Positions 32,694-41,340 are shown, counted from the stretch's first letter. The stretch: DNA of 64,000 nucleotides from Bacillus sp. ISL-55 (GCF_018613155.1 NZ_JAGGQU010000021.1:124001-188000), one strand, 5' to 3'. Notes: generated from the sequence alone by a model not told the origin. Numbers and translations are program-made.

Positions 32694-33164
32694 TTATGCT
32701 TTTGAGTTGAACATCCCCGGTGATTGACCAGGCTTTGCTTTCTTGCCGGCAGGCGGTCCGTAGTTGATTTCCTTTTCCTGCGGCATCACAAGGCTCTTTG
32801 AAAAATTGATGAATTGCAGTGATTGATGGATTAATTTCTGATTCAGTTCGTTTCGTGCCTTTATTTCTGAAATGACTTCTACCAGTTCTTCTTTGATTGT
32901 CAAAAGCTGATCATTCTCGGCTGGATTCGCCTCTGCTATTTCCTGTAATGACGCATCAGGGGAAAATTTTTTAGCTACCGCCAGCCGCTCTTGCTCCAGC
33001 TTATTAATCGCAGTCACGTGCGCCTGTTCATCCTTCAAGAGCTGGTCGAGGGCAGCTGTGTCTCCTTTTTTCACGATGTCCGTTTTTTTTACGGTCAATT
33101 CGTAAAGGCTTTTATGCAATTTGAGCATTTTATTCATAATTACAACAAGTGTTTCAGCAGACAT
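32694..33164 (-). CDS. flgN: FlgN family flagellar chaperone (YvyG)
   Basis: A 156-residue helical coiled-coil protein of the FlgN family, an export chaperone for FlgK and FlgL, and it precedes those genes. The start is ATG at 33164 with GAAGGAGGG. The upstream extension of the frame falls in the repeat element. A hydrophilic C terminus (PAGKKAKPGQSPGMF) is normal for the family. Confidence 0.9.
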   Translation of the reverse strand: MSAETLVVIMNKMLKLHKSLYELTVKKTDIVKKGDTAALDQLLKDEQAHVTAINKLEQERLAVAKKFSPDASLQEIAEANPAENDQLLTIKEELVEVISEIKARNELNQKLIHQSLQFINFSKSLVMPQEKEINYGPPAGKKAKPGQSPGMFNSKA

Positions 33165-33183
33165 ACACTGCCCTCCTTCTGTG

Positions 33184-33300
33184 AAAAGCGCAAGCACCTT
33201 GGTCAGCCCCGACAAGCGCTGGAGGACCGACCAGTGAAGTCTCTCTTTGACTTCATTGGGCGGGCCGAAGCGACTCGAGGGGCTAGGTGCTGGAGCTGGA
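33184..33300 (+). repeat. Intergenic structured repeat element, short copy
   Basis: Same element as at 20690-20927, in the same orientation, without the ~120-base internal block: AAAAGCGCAAGCACCT ... CAGCCCCGACAAGCGCTGG ... TGAAGTC...GACTTCA ... GACTCGAGGGGC ... GCTGGAGCTGGA. It lies between flgM and flgN, which are adjacent in B. subtilis. Confidence 0.82.
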
Positions 33301-33335
33301 CACTACTCTAAGTTAGAAAATTCACCTTTTCCGCA

Positions 33336-33364
33336 TAAAGAAACACTCGTCAGAAAGACGAGTA
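33336..33364 (-). terminator. Hairpin after flgM
   Basis: ACTCGTC and GACGAGT form a 7-bp stem with a 5-nt loop, followed on the minus strand by GTGTTTCTTT. The T-run is imperfect, so it may attenuate rather than fully stop transcription into flgN. Confidence 0.55.
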
Positions 33365-33370
33365 TTCGAC

Positions 33371-33640
33371 CTATTTATTATGATAAAAATTAATGATGCT
33401 TTTAGCTGTTTCTTTAGGATTTAGCTTATAAGTACCGTTTTCAACCTGAAGCTTCAGCTCTTCCACCTTTTGCTGGCGCTGAACGGATACTTGGGAAAGC
33501 TGCTGCATTTCTTTTGCAGTCGAAGAAATCTCCACTTTATCCGCCTTTTTATTTTGCGTATTCGCTGTTGCATCTAGTTTGTTCATCTGGCGTTTATATG
33601 GATTGATCCCTGATGGACCTATATTATTGTTGATTTTCAT
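33371..33640 (-). CDS. flgM: Anti-sigma-D factor FlgM
   Basis: An 89-residue protein: MKINNNIGPSGINPYKRQ is the FlgM start and KADKVEISSTAKEMQQL the sigma-binding core. It holds sigma-D inactive until the hook-basal body is complete. A near-perfect sigma-D promoter lies directly upstream, giving the usual feedback. Confidence 0.95.
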   Translation of the reverse strand: MKINNNIGPSGINPYKRQMNKLDATANTQNKKADKVEISSTAKEMQQLSQVSVQRQQKVEELKLQVENGTYKLNPKETAKSIINFYHNK

Positions 33641-33677
33641 CGTCTAAACCTCACTTTCAGAACGATTTCTACTTTTA

Positions 33678-33704
33678 TTATCGGCAATTATCTGGCGATA
33701 TTTA
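33678..33704 (-). promoter_or_regulatory. Sigma-D promoter of flgM
   Basis: Minus strand TAAA, 15-base spacer, GCCGATAA: one base from consensus in the -10 and perfect spacing. It lies between yvyF and flgM, as in B. subtilis. Confidence 0.8.
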
Positions 33705-33718
33705 ATGATTCTTTTCAC

Positions 33719-34120
33719 CTAATCTTGATGTGTGAAAAAAGTCGCGCGTTTTCCCATTTCTTTCTTCCGTTGTTCCTCATATTCCACCGTTTTCAAATCA
33801 GCTCTTAGACTGCTTGCACAAGCAGCGCAGATTCTGCCTTCACGAATGACACTTCCGCACTTATCACAAGGATAACCGAAATTAGGGAATTGAGTCAGCT
33901 GAAACCGGCCTGCCCTGATGAATTTTAAGATAAGGTCTTCCGGGACACCAGTCGCTTCCACGACTTGCAAGACAGTTGCTGCTCTGTTCTCACGCTTTCT
34001 CATGAACTTAGCTACCGTATCATACGCTGCTTCTTCCTCTTTCCAGCATTTTTCACATACATCACGAAATTTATTTTTCACATAGAGTGAATCGCATTTT
34101 GGGCAATTTTGAAGGTCCAA
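33719..34120 (-). CDS. yvyF: Flagellar operon protein YvyF (TIGR03826 family)
   Basis: A 133-residue protein with two zinc-finger-like clusters: CPKCDSLY...CEKCWKE near the N terminus and CDKCGSVIREGRICAAC near residue 90. Between them is a helix-turn-helix-like stretch (LQVVEATGVPEDLILKFIRAG), recalling MerR-type N termini. Function is unknown; it lies between comFC and flgM. The start is TTG with GGAGGAAGGACA. Confidence 0.88.
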   Translation of the reverse strand: MDLQNCPKCDSLYVKNKFRDVCEKCWKEEEAAYDTVAKFMRKRENRAATVLQVVEATGVPEDLILKFIRAGRFQLTQFPNFGYPCDKCGSVIREGRICAACASSLRADLKTVEYEEQRKKEMGKRATFFTHQD

Positions 34121-34148
34121 TGTCCTTCCTCCTTCAATTTTATCTCAT

Positions 34149-34859
34149 CTAGCGGGCCAAAGTGAATGAATACACCTTCGCCGCTCCGTTTTCTTTTAGT
34201 ATTTTGGCCGCATGCCTCAGCGTTGAGCCTGTAGTATATATATCGTCAATCAGCAAAATAGTTTTACTGTTAAGGTTTTGGTCTGTATCAAATTTGAACA
34301 CCTGCTGTAGATCTATTCTTTCTGAACGTGATTTTTTTGACTGTTTTTCGGTATGGACTCTGGAGAGCATGTTTGTTGGTTTAAAGCCGGCAGTGGTGAT
34401 TAGCGCTTCTGCCTGGTTGAAGCCTCTTTCGTGGAGTCGTTCTTCACTGAGCGGAATGGGGACAATATAATCATATTGGAAAGATTGCAAAGCCTGACAG
34501 AGACCTTCTGCAAAAACCTCCGCAAGTACATAGTCCCCCCTGAACTTAAATTTCGCCATTACGTCTTTTGCAAAATCAGTATAACGATACAGTGCGCGGT
34601 TTTGGTCGAGACTCCCGCTCCAGTGCACGTCTTCCTCCCATCGCTTGCAATCGAAGCATAAATTCTCCACTCTATATTCCGCTTTCAAAAAGGCAAATGG
34701 CCTGCCGCAAATCTCGCATACTTCGCCTGTAATACGCTCAAAGTTTTCGTTGCATTCTCCGCAAATCTTTGGTTCTTTTTCTTCTTTGCCAAAAAGAGTA
34801 TTCCAAGATAGAATAGCTTCAATCTCCTCATTGCATATCAGACAATGACTCCCTTTCAT
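34149..34859 (-). CDS. comFC: ComF family phosphoribosyltransferase-like competence protein
   Basis: A 236-residue protein with an N-terminal zinc ribbon (CLICNEEIEA...CGECNENF...CEICGRPF...CFDCKRW) and a PRTase domain whose ribose-phosphate loop is ILLIDDIYTTGSTLRHAA. ComFC acts in DNA uptake during transformation, with ComFA. Its ATG overlaps the comFA stop by 4 bases (ATGA). No comFB gene is present between them, unlike B. subtilis. Confidence 0.93.
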   Translation of the reverse strand: MKGSHCLICNEEIEAILSWNTLFGKEEKEPKICGECNENFERITGEVCEICGRPFAFLKAEYRVENLCFDCKRWEEDVHWSGSLDQNRALYRYTDFAKDVMAKFKFRGDYVLAEVFAEGLCQALQSFQYDYIVPIPLSEERLHERGFNQAEALITTAGFKPTNMLSRVHTEKQSKKSRSERIDLQQVFKFDTDQNLNSKTILLIDDIYTTGSTLRHAAKILKENGAAKVYSFTLAR

Positions 34860-36337
34860 ACATCAATCAGCCCTTTCTTGACCCCTTCTTTGTTCATCAT
34901 CATAATTTGACCGCGGGCACTGAGCATTGCTTCTGTTTTACCATAATGAAAGAATGTAACATTCCCCGTTGGATACACAGCACTTCTCCCTGCCCGGCCC
35001 GCAATCTGGACAAGAGCGCTCTCGGTAAAAATCCGGTCCTCTGAGCCGATGACAGCTACATCAATATTAGGGATGGTAACACCGCGTTCAAGAATTGTTG
35101 TTGTAAGCAAGATGGGGATATCTTTGTTTCGGAACTTCATAACCTTTTCTTTCCTGTCAGGATCCTTAGCATGAACTGATTCAATGAGAGGATTCAACTG
35201 ACGAAAGATAGGAAGGATTTTCTCCATGACGGTGATCTTCGGGGCAAAAATAAGGAGCTGTTTCCTGCTGGCTAATCTAGCTTCTACCCATTTCATAATA
35301 TTAGGAGGAAGTTTCCCCTTAGAAAGCTTCTTCTCCCAGTTCCCTGACCATTCAAATCTAGGCACAGGCAATGGGTGTCGATGGTATCGGGCAGGAATCG
35401 TGACGAAATCCCTTTTTCCTAACCGGCATTCTTTTTGCCATTGTTTGTTTGGGGTGGCAGTTACGTAAATCAAAGAGGAAGTGGGCTTTCTGGATTGCTG
35501 CACAGCATATTGAAGAGTTTCATCAATGGAATAAGGAAAGGCATCAACTTCATCGACGATCATAACATCAAACGCCCTGTAAAAGCGGAGCAGCTGGTGC
35601 GTGGTAGCGATGGTAAGCTGGGCAAATTCGAGGCGGTCTTCGCTGCCACCATACAGAGCGGCAATTTTAATACCCGGAAACACTTTTTCAAAACGAGGAG
35701 CCAGCTCAAGAACCACATCCGTCCTTGGCGTAGCCACGCAAACCCGCTTGCCTGTGGATAGAGCCTGTGCGATCCCTGCAAATAATACTTCCGTCTTACC
35801 AGCGCCGGCAACCGCCCAGACAAGGAGCTCCGATGAGTTTTCCACAGCTTCGGCAACTCGACTGGAAGCAATCTTCTGTCCTGCTGATAAATTCCCTTCC
35901 CATTGAAGAGGTTCCACAATTCTATTGATCTCCGGCTCCGGTCCCGCCCAGCTGAAAAGCAGCGTGCACTCACTCACTCTTCCCATCATTAAACACTTAC
36001 GGCAATACATCTCAACTTTTTCACAACGCGAACAGGGAAACTCCGCAAACCACGAAGGATCAGTCACGCCGCATCTTGTGCATGACACTTGATCATGATT
36101 GATACCCTTCCGATAAAGTACATAACCCTCTTCATGGTGTCTACGTACTTCCTCCATCGAAAATGACAATTCCTCCAGCAACAGCTGTTTCCCAGTTAAG
36201 ATTTTTTGCAGTTCAGGATTGTATTGGAAAGAACGATTTGTGGATAACGAGTAAAACTGAGGAGCATCCATGTTGGTGAATATCCGTTCATCAACAGGAT
36301 TTTTTGAATTGGGGACTAAATTTTCTTCTTTTAACAA
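34856..36337 (-). CDS. comFA: DEAD-box ATPase ComFA of the DNA uptake machinery
   Basis: A 493-residue helicase-like ATPase that helps pull single-stranded DNA into the cell. A four-cysteine zinc region is at residues ~85-125 (CTRCG...CSRCEKVEMYCRKC). Walker A is GAGKTEV (~178), Walker B DEVD, and the C-terminal helicase motif is QIAGRAGR. The frame starts at TTG 36337 with no strong binding site; the true start could be a little downstream. No convincing ComK box was found upstream, where the DnaA-box cluster lies. Confidence 0.93.
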   Translation of the reverse strand: MLKEENLVPNSKNPVDERIFTNMDAPQFYSLSTNRSFQYNPELQKILTGKQLLLEELSFSMEEVRRHHEEGYVLYRKGINHDQVSCTRCGVTDPSWFAEFPCSRCEKVEMYCRKCLMMGRVSECTLLFSWAGPEPEINRIVEPLQWEGNLSAGQKIASSRVAEAVENSSELLVWAVAGAGKTEVLFAGIAQALSTGKRVCVATPRTDVVLELAPRFEKVFPGIKIAALYGGSEDRLEFAQLTIATTHQLLRFYRAFDVMIVDEVDAFPYSIDETLQYAVQQSRKPTSSLIYVTATPNKQWQKECRLGKRDFVTIPARYHRHPLPVPRFEWSGNWEKKLSKGKLPPNIMKWVEARLASRKQLLIFAPKITVMEKILPIFRQLNPLIESVHAKDPDRKEKVMKFRNKDIPILLTTTILERGVTIPNIDVAVIGSEDRIFTESALVQIAGRAGRSAVYPTGNVTFFHYGKTEAMLSARGQIMMMNKEGVKKGLIDV

Positions 36338-36353
36338 AGTTAATCACAACCTT

Positions 36354-36530
36354 TGTGGATTTTTATGTGGATAACATAATTTTAATGTGGATAATGTGGG
36401 TTAATTTGTTGGTAAGTGTTTGTTCAAGTTGATGTAAGCGGTTATTACTGTGGATAAATAGGAGTGGGGTGTTAAATACCTGTTAATAAGTGGATCGTTT
36501 TGTTGGTAACCACTGTTTTTATGTGGATAA
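36354..36530. promoter_or_regulatory. DnaA-box cluster between comFA and degV
   Basis: Four perfect boxes TGTGGATAA (reverse complement TTATCCACA) at 36366-36374, 36386-36394, 36449-36457 and 36522-36530, all in the same orientation. Near-matches are TGTGGATTT at 36354-36362 and TGTGGGTTA at 36395-36403. The first three lie close to the comFA start. It resembles the DnaA-box clusters away from oriC that titrate DnaA in B. subtilis, though none of those known to me lies here. Confidence 0.75.
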
Positions 36531-36532
36531 AG

Positions 36533-36569
36533 AAAAGAAACGCCAACTCCCCCTACGGATCTGGCGCTT
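36533..36569 (-). terminator. Terminator of degV
   Basis: CGCCAA and TGGCG-containing arms pair across about 15 bases, followed by TTTCTTTTC on the minus strand. It directly abuts the last DnaA box. Confidence 0.6.
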
Positions 36570-36598
36570 CATCATTGTTGTAAGAACTTTTCCGTAAA

Positions 36599-37438
36599 TT
36601 ACTTTTTGTACCAGCCCATCCCCATCGAACCCTCTCCAAGATGGGTTCCGATGACCGGACCGAAATAGCTGAGCATGAATTCAACATTCGGGAACTGAGC
36701 TTCTAGCTCACTTTTCCATTCAAGTGCTTCTGCTTCACGATTAGCATGGATGACGACCGCCCTGTATTTACCGCCGCTGTTCGCATCTTCCGCTAGCAAT
36801 TCGACAACACGGTTCATTGCTTTTTTACGCGTACGGACCTTCTCATACGGAACAATTTTCTTGTCCTCAAAGTGAAGCAAAGGCTTCACCTGCAACAGGC
36901 TCCCAATCAACGCCTGGGCACTGGACAATCTTCCACCACGTTGTAAATGGCTTAAATCATCCACCATGAAGTAAGCACGGATGGATTTTTTCACTTCATT
37001 CAAGCGCTCGATGATTTTCTCAGGTTCAACACCCTGCTCTGCCAACTCTGCTGCTTCAAGAGCATAGAACCCCTGGACCATTGCGCTGATTTCAGAATCA
37101 AATGGATATACTTTTATACCCTCTACCATTTCACCAGCGCTCACCGCACCCTGGTACGTGCCGCTAATACCACTGGACAAATGGATACTGATGACTGAAT
37201 CGTAATCCTTGGCCAATTTCTCAAAAAGCTCAACGAACTCGCCAATTGGAGGCATCGACGTTGTCGGAAGCTCCCTATGCTTCACTTCTTCATAAAACTC
37301 TTCAGCGCTGATGTCTATTTCTTCTCTATATGTCTCATGATCAAAAATCACGCTTAACGGAATCATGTGGATATTCCATTTCTCCCGCAATTCCTTCGGG
37401 ATGTACGCAGTGCTATCCGTGATAACTGCCGTTTTCAT
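36599..37438 (-). CDS. degV: DegV family fatty-acid-binding protein
   Basis: A 279-residue protein: KTAVITDSTAYIPKEL at the N terminus, HLSSGISGTYQGA and the C-terminal FGPVIGTHLGEGSMG. DegV/FakB proteins bind fatty acids and present them to a FakA kinase. Next to degSU as in B. subtilis. The start ATG has AAGGATGG before it. Confidence 0.92.
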   Translation of the reverse strand: MKTAVITDSTAYIPKELREKWNIHMIPLSVIFDHETYREEIDISAEEFYEEVKHRELPTTSMPPIGEFVELFEKLAKDYDSVISIHLSSGISGTYQGAVSAGEMVEGIKVYPFDSEISAMVQGFYALEAAELAEQGVEPEKIIERLNEVKKSIRAYFMVDDLSHLQRGGRLSSAQALIGSLLQVKPLLHFEDKKIVPYEKVRTRKKAMNRVVELLAEDANSGGKYRAVVIHANREAEALEWKSELEAQFPNVEFMLSYFGPVIGTHLGEGSMGMGWYKK

Positions 37439-37987
37439 TATTATATTACCATCCTTATGTTTTTCTCTACAGTTTGTACAATCCCATTTTATATGAACTT
37501 AATACAAATTGCATGTTTTCTTAAAAAGTATTTTGTAAAGGGTGTTCACATTCTAGTTGAGGCAAGAAATGGACGGCTTGATTTTAAGGAGTCGTAACGA
37601 AATTTACTGTTATTTATTTTTGTACTATGTTTTTTCAATTTTCAATAAAGCGACAACTGGTAGTCCTACGCAGAGTAAAAACTAACTAAACCAATCAGCA
37701 CAAAAAGTAGCATGAAAGAGATTATTGTAATAAGAGTGAGTTTCATCCACATCGTCAAAATTTCACACCCCGATTCAAATTTTTTTAATTCAAGCAATGT
37801 TATTACAATAGAAGAAAAACAATCAAAATTCCCATAACTCGCCGACAAGAATTTGAATTGTTTTTCTTAGAATTTACACTTCAGTTCGGGTTAAAGACTC
37901 CTCCTAATAAGAAAATTATAGTAAAAGCAGTCCTTACACTGGCTATAAAAGAAAAACGCTGGCAATCGATTGCGCAGCGTCACAAAT
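37439..37987. other. AT-rich 549-bp region between degV and sda
   Basis: No firm gene. On the minus strand a short frame ends at 37666; its last 26-28 codons (MKLTLITIISFMLLFVLIG) encode a single hydrophobic segment, but no good binding site precedes the ATG. On the plus strand a stretch ending TGA 38005-38007 is open for about 60 codons without ATG. Both are treated as doubtful. Confidence 0.4.
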
Positions 37988-38149
37988 TTAAGAAACATAT
38001 GAATTGATTCTAATCTCAAGCCCTCTGGTATCTATTTCTTCTATTAGCATTTCAATAAAGTTTTCATCTAGATTCAACAGAGTAGCCTGTTGGTATGCTT
38101 CGATTAATTTTTCATCTGAGAGTTCCCAAAGTAAAGAAATTGTGACCAC
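37988..38149 (-). CDS. sda: Sda-like sporulation histidine kinase inhibitor
   Basis: A 53-residue protein. LSDEKLIEAYQQATLLNL aligns with the B. subtilis Sda segment LSDELLIESYFKATEMNL, and FIEMLIEEIDTRGL with FIELIENEIKRRSL. This is the helical hairpin that blocks KinA autophosphorylation when DNA replication is disturbed. The start is uncertain: GTG at 38149 lies within AAGGGGTGG, and ATT a few codons later is better spaced. TATAAT at 38184-38179 with TTACAA 18 bases upstream is a good sigma-A promoter. B. subtilis sda is transcriptionally controlled by DnaA; no DnaA box is seen in this promoter. Confidence 0.8.
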   Translation of the reverse strand: MVTISLLWELSDEKLIEAYQQATLLNLDENFIEMLIEEIDTRGLEIRINSYVS

Positions 38150-38257
38150 CCCTTCTGCATTTACTTTTCGTTTTCCTAATTATATCGGATATTATTAAGT
38201 TTTTGTAAATGAATAGGAGATTTTCTGTCGTATTTTTCCAACATATTCATACAGAAA

Positions 38258-38299
38258 TCGACAAAAAACCACATCTGTCGATTCGACAAATGTGGTTTC
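38258..38299 (-). terminator. Terminator of degU
   Basis: AACCACAT-TGTCG arms form a stem of about 14 bp around AAT with one mismatch, followed by TTTTTTG on the minus strand. Confidence 0.9.
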
Positions 38300-38305
38300 T
38301 TAAGA

Positions 38306-38989
38306 TTATCTTACCTCTACCCAGCCGTTCTTGATCGCTACGACCACTGCCTGGGTACGGTCATTTACATTCATTTTTTGCAGGATGTTACTTACGTGGT
38401 TTTTAACTGTCTTTTCACTGATGAACAGTGCTTCGCCAATCCCTCTGTTGCTCTTGCCATCTGCAAGTAGCTGGAGGACTTCGCATTCGCGGCGTGTCAG
38501 CAGGTGAAGCGGCCGGCGAATTTCGACCGGTGATATGTACTTATCTGGGCCGCCTTCATCAGCAGATAATCGACGGTATTCTTTAACCAGATTGTGCGTA
38601 ACTCGCGGATGCAGGTAAGACCCGCCATCTGCCACGACTTTAACTGCTTCAACCAGTGCATCGGCATCCATTTCTTTCAATAGGTAGCCTGTAGCTCCAG
38701 TTTTTAGTGCGTGAGTGACATAGTTTTCATCATCGTGGATGGATAGGATAATGACTTTTGATTCAGGATACTGTTCAATTAATCCAGATGTTGCTTCCAC
38801 ACCATTCGTGTTAGGCATATTGATATCCATAATGACTACGTCAGGCTGGTGCTGTTCAACGAGCGAAATAGCTTCACTGCCGTCGTCTCCTTCTGCAACC
38901 ACTTCGAATGATGGTTCAAAATCCAGGATCCGTTTTACCCCTTCTCTGAATAGTTGATGGTCGTCAATAATGACAATCTTTGTTGTCAT
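38306..38989 (-). CDS. degU: Two-component response regulator DegU
   Basis: A 227-residue NarL/FixJ-type regulator. Receiver domain residues 1-120 with phosphoacceptor Asp55 in VIMDINMP; LuxR-type helix-turn-helix at ~155-225 ([36 protein letters not shown]). DegU controls exoenzymes, competence, motility and biofilm. It follows degS and has its own terminator. Confidence 0.96.
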   Translation of the reverse strand: MTTKIVIIDDHQLFREGVKRILDFEPSFEVVAEGDDGSEAISLVEQHQPDVVIMDINMPNTNGVEATSGLIEQYPESKVIILSIHDDENYVTHALKTGATGYLLKEMDADALVEAVKVVADGGSYLHPRVTHNLVKEYRRLSADEGGPDKYISPVEIRRPLHLLTRRECEVLQLLADGKSNRGIGEALFISEKTVKNHVSNILQKMNVNDRTQAVVVAIKNGWVEVR

Positions 38990-39045
38990 AACATTCGCCT
39001 CCCTTACGGCTTCTATCTCTATTTTTCTCTATATTTTATTATTGT

Positions 39046-40188
39046 TTATAAATTCATCGGAATTTGGATGATGACCAGCGTTCCAGTGCCAATTTTTGAA
39101 TGAATCGTCAGCTCACCTTCCAGTAGTTCAACTCTTTCCCTGATTCCAAGCAGTCCAAATGATTCTGGTTTGCTTTCATTAATATCAAAACCTTTGCCAT
39201 CATCTTTTATGACAGCCATGAGGTGGTCTCTCTTGATTTCCAGTTTCACTTGAACCGATAACGCTTCCGCATGTTTTAGTGCATTCTGTACCGATTCCTG
39301 GATGATCCGGAACAAGGCAACTTCATAGTTGGATGGCAGTCTTCTGTCTTCACCGATATTAGTGAATTGAATTCTGGTTGTCTTATGATACTCTTCGATT
39401 GTCTGCAAGTACTTTTTGAGGGTAGGGACCAGGCCGAGATCGTCAAGTGCCATTGGCCTTAAATCATAAATGATTCTTCTGACTTCATACAAGGCAGAAC
39501 GGACCATCTTTTTCATGCTCCTGATTTCCTGGATTGCCTCCTCTGCTCCTCGTTCCTTATAAACCCTTTCAATCAAATCGGAGCGCATCATGACGTTAGC
39601 CATCATCTGAGCCGGGCCATCATGAATTTCACGGGAAAGTCTTTTCCGCTCATCTTCCTGGGCTTCGATGATCTTCAGCCCGAAGTCCTGCTTTTGCTTC
39701 GCTGTTTCAAGCGCTTCACCCATTTGGCGGATATCGCTCATCATATAGTTCATAACGACTGAAATTTGCGAAACAAGATGTTCAGCGCGTTCGATCGTTT
39801 CATTTAAACCTACGAGCCTTCGCTCAAGGTCATCGCGTTTTTCCCGCAACTGCTTTTCCGATTGTCTATTCATAGTCAGGTCCATCTGAAGCTTATGAGC
39901 CACTTCATATGCCTCACGAACCTGCGCTTCGGAATAGTCTTTAAAATGCTTACTTACTTCCGATAGCCGCAGCCTCGCCCTCCTAACCTGGGCATCCAGC
40001 TTGTCGCCATCATTGATGATTTGGGCGACCTTCCTCTTAATCTCTTTTAATTCGTCGGTGATAGACTCATAATCCGTCCGGCACTGTTCGCCTATTCGGA
40101 AGATTTCGTCTTTGCTGTCTCCAACGGTTTCGATCATTTTTTCTAAAATCAGATCGAGGGCTTTCGTGTCGAATTTTTTAATCGCCAT
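39046..40188 (-). CDS. degS: Sensor histidine kinase DegS
   Basis: A 380-residue cytoplasmic kinase: long N-terminal coiled-coil sensor (residues ~20-160), dimerisation region with phosphoacceptor His189 in EIHDGPAQ (the same number as in B. subtilis), and HATPase domain with DDGKGF. No membrane segment, as expected. Start: GGGGGAG precedes the ATG at 40188; the ATG-less extension to 40212 is less likely. Divergent from yvyE. Confidence 0.95.
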   Translation of the reverse strand: MAIKKFDTKALDLILEKMIETVGDSKDEIFRIGEQCRTDYESITDELKEIKRKVAQIINDGDKLDAQVRRARLRLSEVSKHFKDYSEAQVREAYEVAHKLQMDLTMNRQSEKQLREKRDDLERRLVGLNETIERAEHLVSQISVVMNYMMSDIRQMGEALETAKQKQDFGLKIIEAQEDERKRLSREIHDGPAQMMANVMMRSDLIERVYKERGAEEAIQEIRSMKKMVRSALYEVRRIIYDLRPMALDDLGLVPTLKKYLQTIEEYHKTTRIQFTNIGEDRRLPSNYEVALFRIIQESVQNALKHAEALSVQVKLEIKRDHLMAVIKDDGKGFDINESKPESFGLLGIRERVELLEGELTIHSKIGTGTLVIIQIPMNL

Positions 40189-40596
40189 GTAAAACTCCCC
40201 CAAGGGCGGCACTAAAGTTATTTTAACTTGAAAACTAATTTGTTACTAATTTTCAACAAGAAAATCATGCCATTTTTGCCGAAAATCGATACAAAGACAC
40301 AGAATTGATTTTCGATTCTAAGTCTTATATCCTATTATTTTAGGAGTTAAACTCCAATTTTAAAATAAAAACATTTTTCCAAAAGTAATTCAGGCCTTGT
40401 CAGACCACTAACTATTATAACATTCAAACCCATTTTCAGTATTAAAGTTATATTACAATCATAAGACACCATTGTCCCCCGATTGCCGTCAACTTATAAT
40501 GAATTGTAGCACTAAGTACCATTGTCGAACATAAAAACGATGTCGAAGATTTAATAGATGAAGTTGGGAAATTTTTCGATAGAGGGGGAGAAAGAA
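40189..40596. other. Divergent intergenic region degS/yvyE
   Basis: About 400 AT-rich bases that must carry the promoters of degSU (-) and yvyE (+). No repeat, hairpin or clear regulatory site was recognised. Confidence 0.4.
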
Positions 40597-41232
40597 TTGC
40601 TGCCAAGTTACCATACAGTAAAAGGATATGGAGAACATGAAATCGAGATCCAGAAATCCCGATTCATAGCATATATTGCACGAGCAGAAACTGAGGAAGA
40701 AGCACAGGAATTCATTCAGAAAATTAAAAAGCAGAACTGGAATGCGACTCACAATTGCTCGGCTTATATGATTGGTGAGAACGACCAGATCCAAAAAGCA
40801 AATGACGATGGAGAACCAAGCGGGACTGCTGGTGTACCAATTCTTGAAGTCCTCAAGAAGAGGCAACTAAAAGATACCGTCGTTGTCATTACCCGCTACT
40901 TTGGAGGCATTAAACTTGGAGCCGGCGGATTAATTCGGGCATACGGAAAAGCTACATCTGAAGGTCTGAGCTCAACAGGTATAGTAGAACGCAAGCTTAT
41001 GAAGGTTATGCATACGACAATTGACTATACCATGCTTGGTAAAGTGGAAAATGAGCTTAGGTCTTCTTTATTTAAATTGAAGGAAATTCACTATCTGGAC
41101 AAAGTGAAAATTGAGACATATGTTGAAGAGGCTCAAACAGCTACCTTCCAAGAATGGATGACAGACCTGACGAGCGGACAGTCTCATATACAAGAAGGAC
41201 AAACAGTTTACCTGGAAGAATCAATAAACTAA
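40597..41232 (+). CDS. yvyE: YigZ/IMPACT family protein YvyE
   Basis: A 211-residue protein: UPF0029 N-terminal domain (FIAYIARAETEEEAQEFI...NATHNCSAY, and DDGEPSGTAGVPIL) and a DUF1949 C-terminal ferredoxin-like domain. Homologues of IMPACT/YigZ; proposed links to translation or RNA are not proven. Start: TTG at 40597 after GAGGGGGAGAAAGAA gives the N terminus MLPSYHTVKG seen in homologues; the ATG at 40558 would add 13 residues. Confidence 0.9.
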   Translation: MLPSYHTVKGYGEHEIEIQKSRFIAYIARAETEEEAQEFIQKIKKQNWNATHNCSAYMIGENDQIQKANDDGEPSGTAGVPILEVLKKRQLKDTVVVITRYFGGIKLGAGGLIRAYGKATSEGLSSTGIVERKLMKVMHTTIDYTMLGKVENELRSSLFKLKEIHYLDKVKIETYVEEAQTATFQEWMTDLTSGQSHIQEGQTVYLEESIN

Positions 41233-41265
41233 CACACTCTCATAGTTCAATAGCACTAAAAAATT

Positions 41266-41296
41266 CCAAAGGGATTCCAATCAGGAATCCTTTTTT
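41266..41296 (+). terminator. Terminator of yvyE
   Basis: GGATTCC and GGAATCC around a 5-nt loop, followed by six Ts. Confidence 0.88.
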
Positions 41297-41340
41297 ACAT
41301 CTCATTTCCAAATAACTATACATTTATATCTAAAATCCAT

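Noticed and set aside
36338-36440. ComK box upstream of comFA
   Set aside because: Only a partial AAAA-N5-TTAT match was found among DnaA boxes; not enough to support a site.
37666-37848. 60-codon minus-strand frame with a hydrophobic segment
   Set aside because: Only the last part looks like a membrane helix and no ribosome-binding site is at a usable distance; left as doubtful within the intergenic entry.
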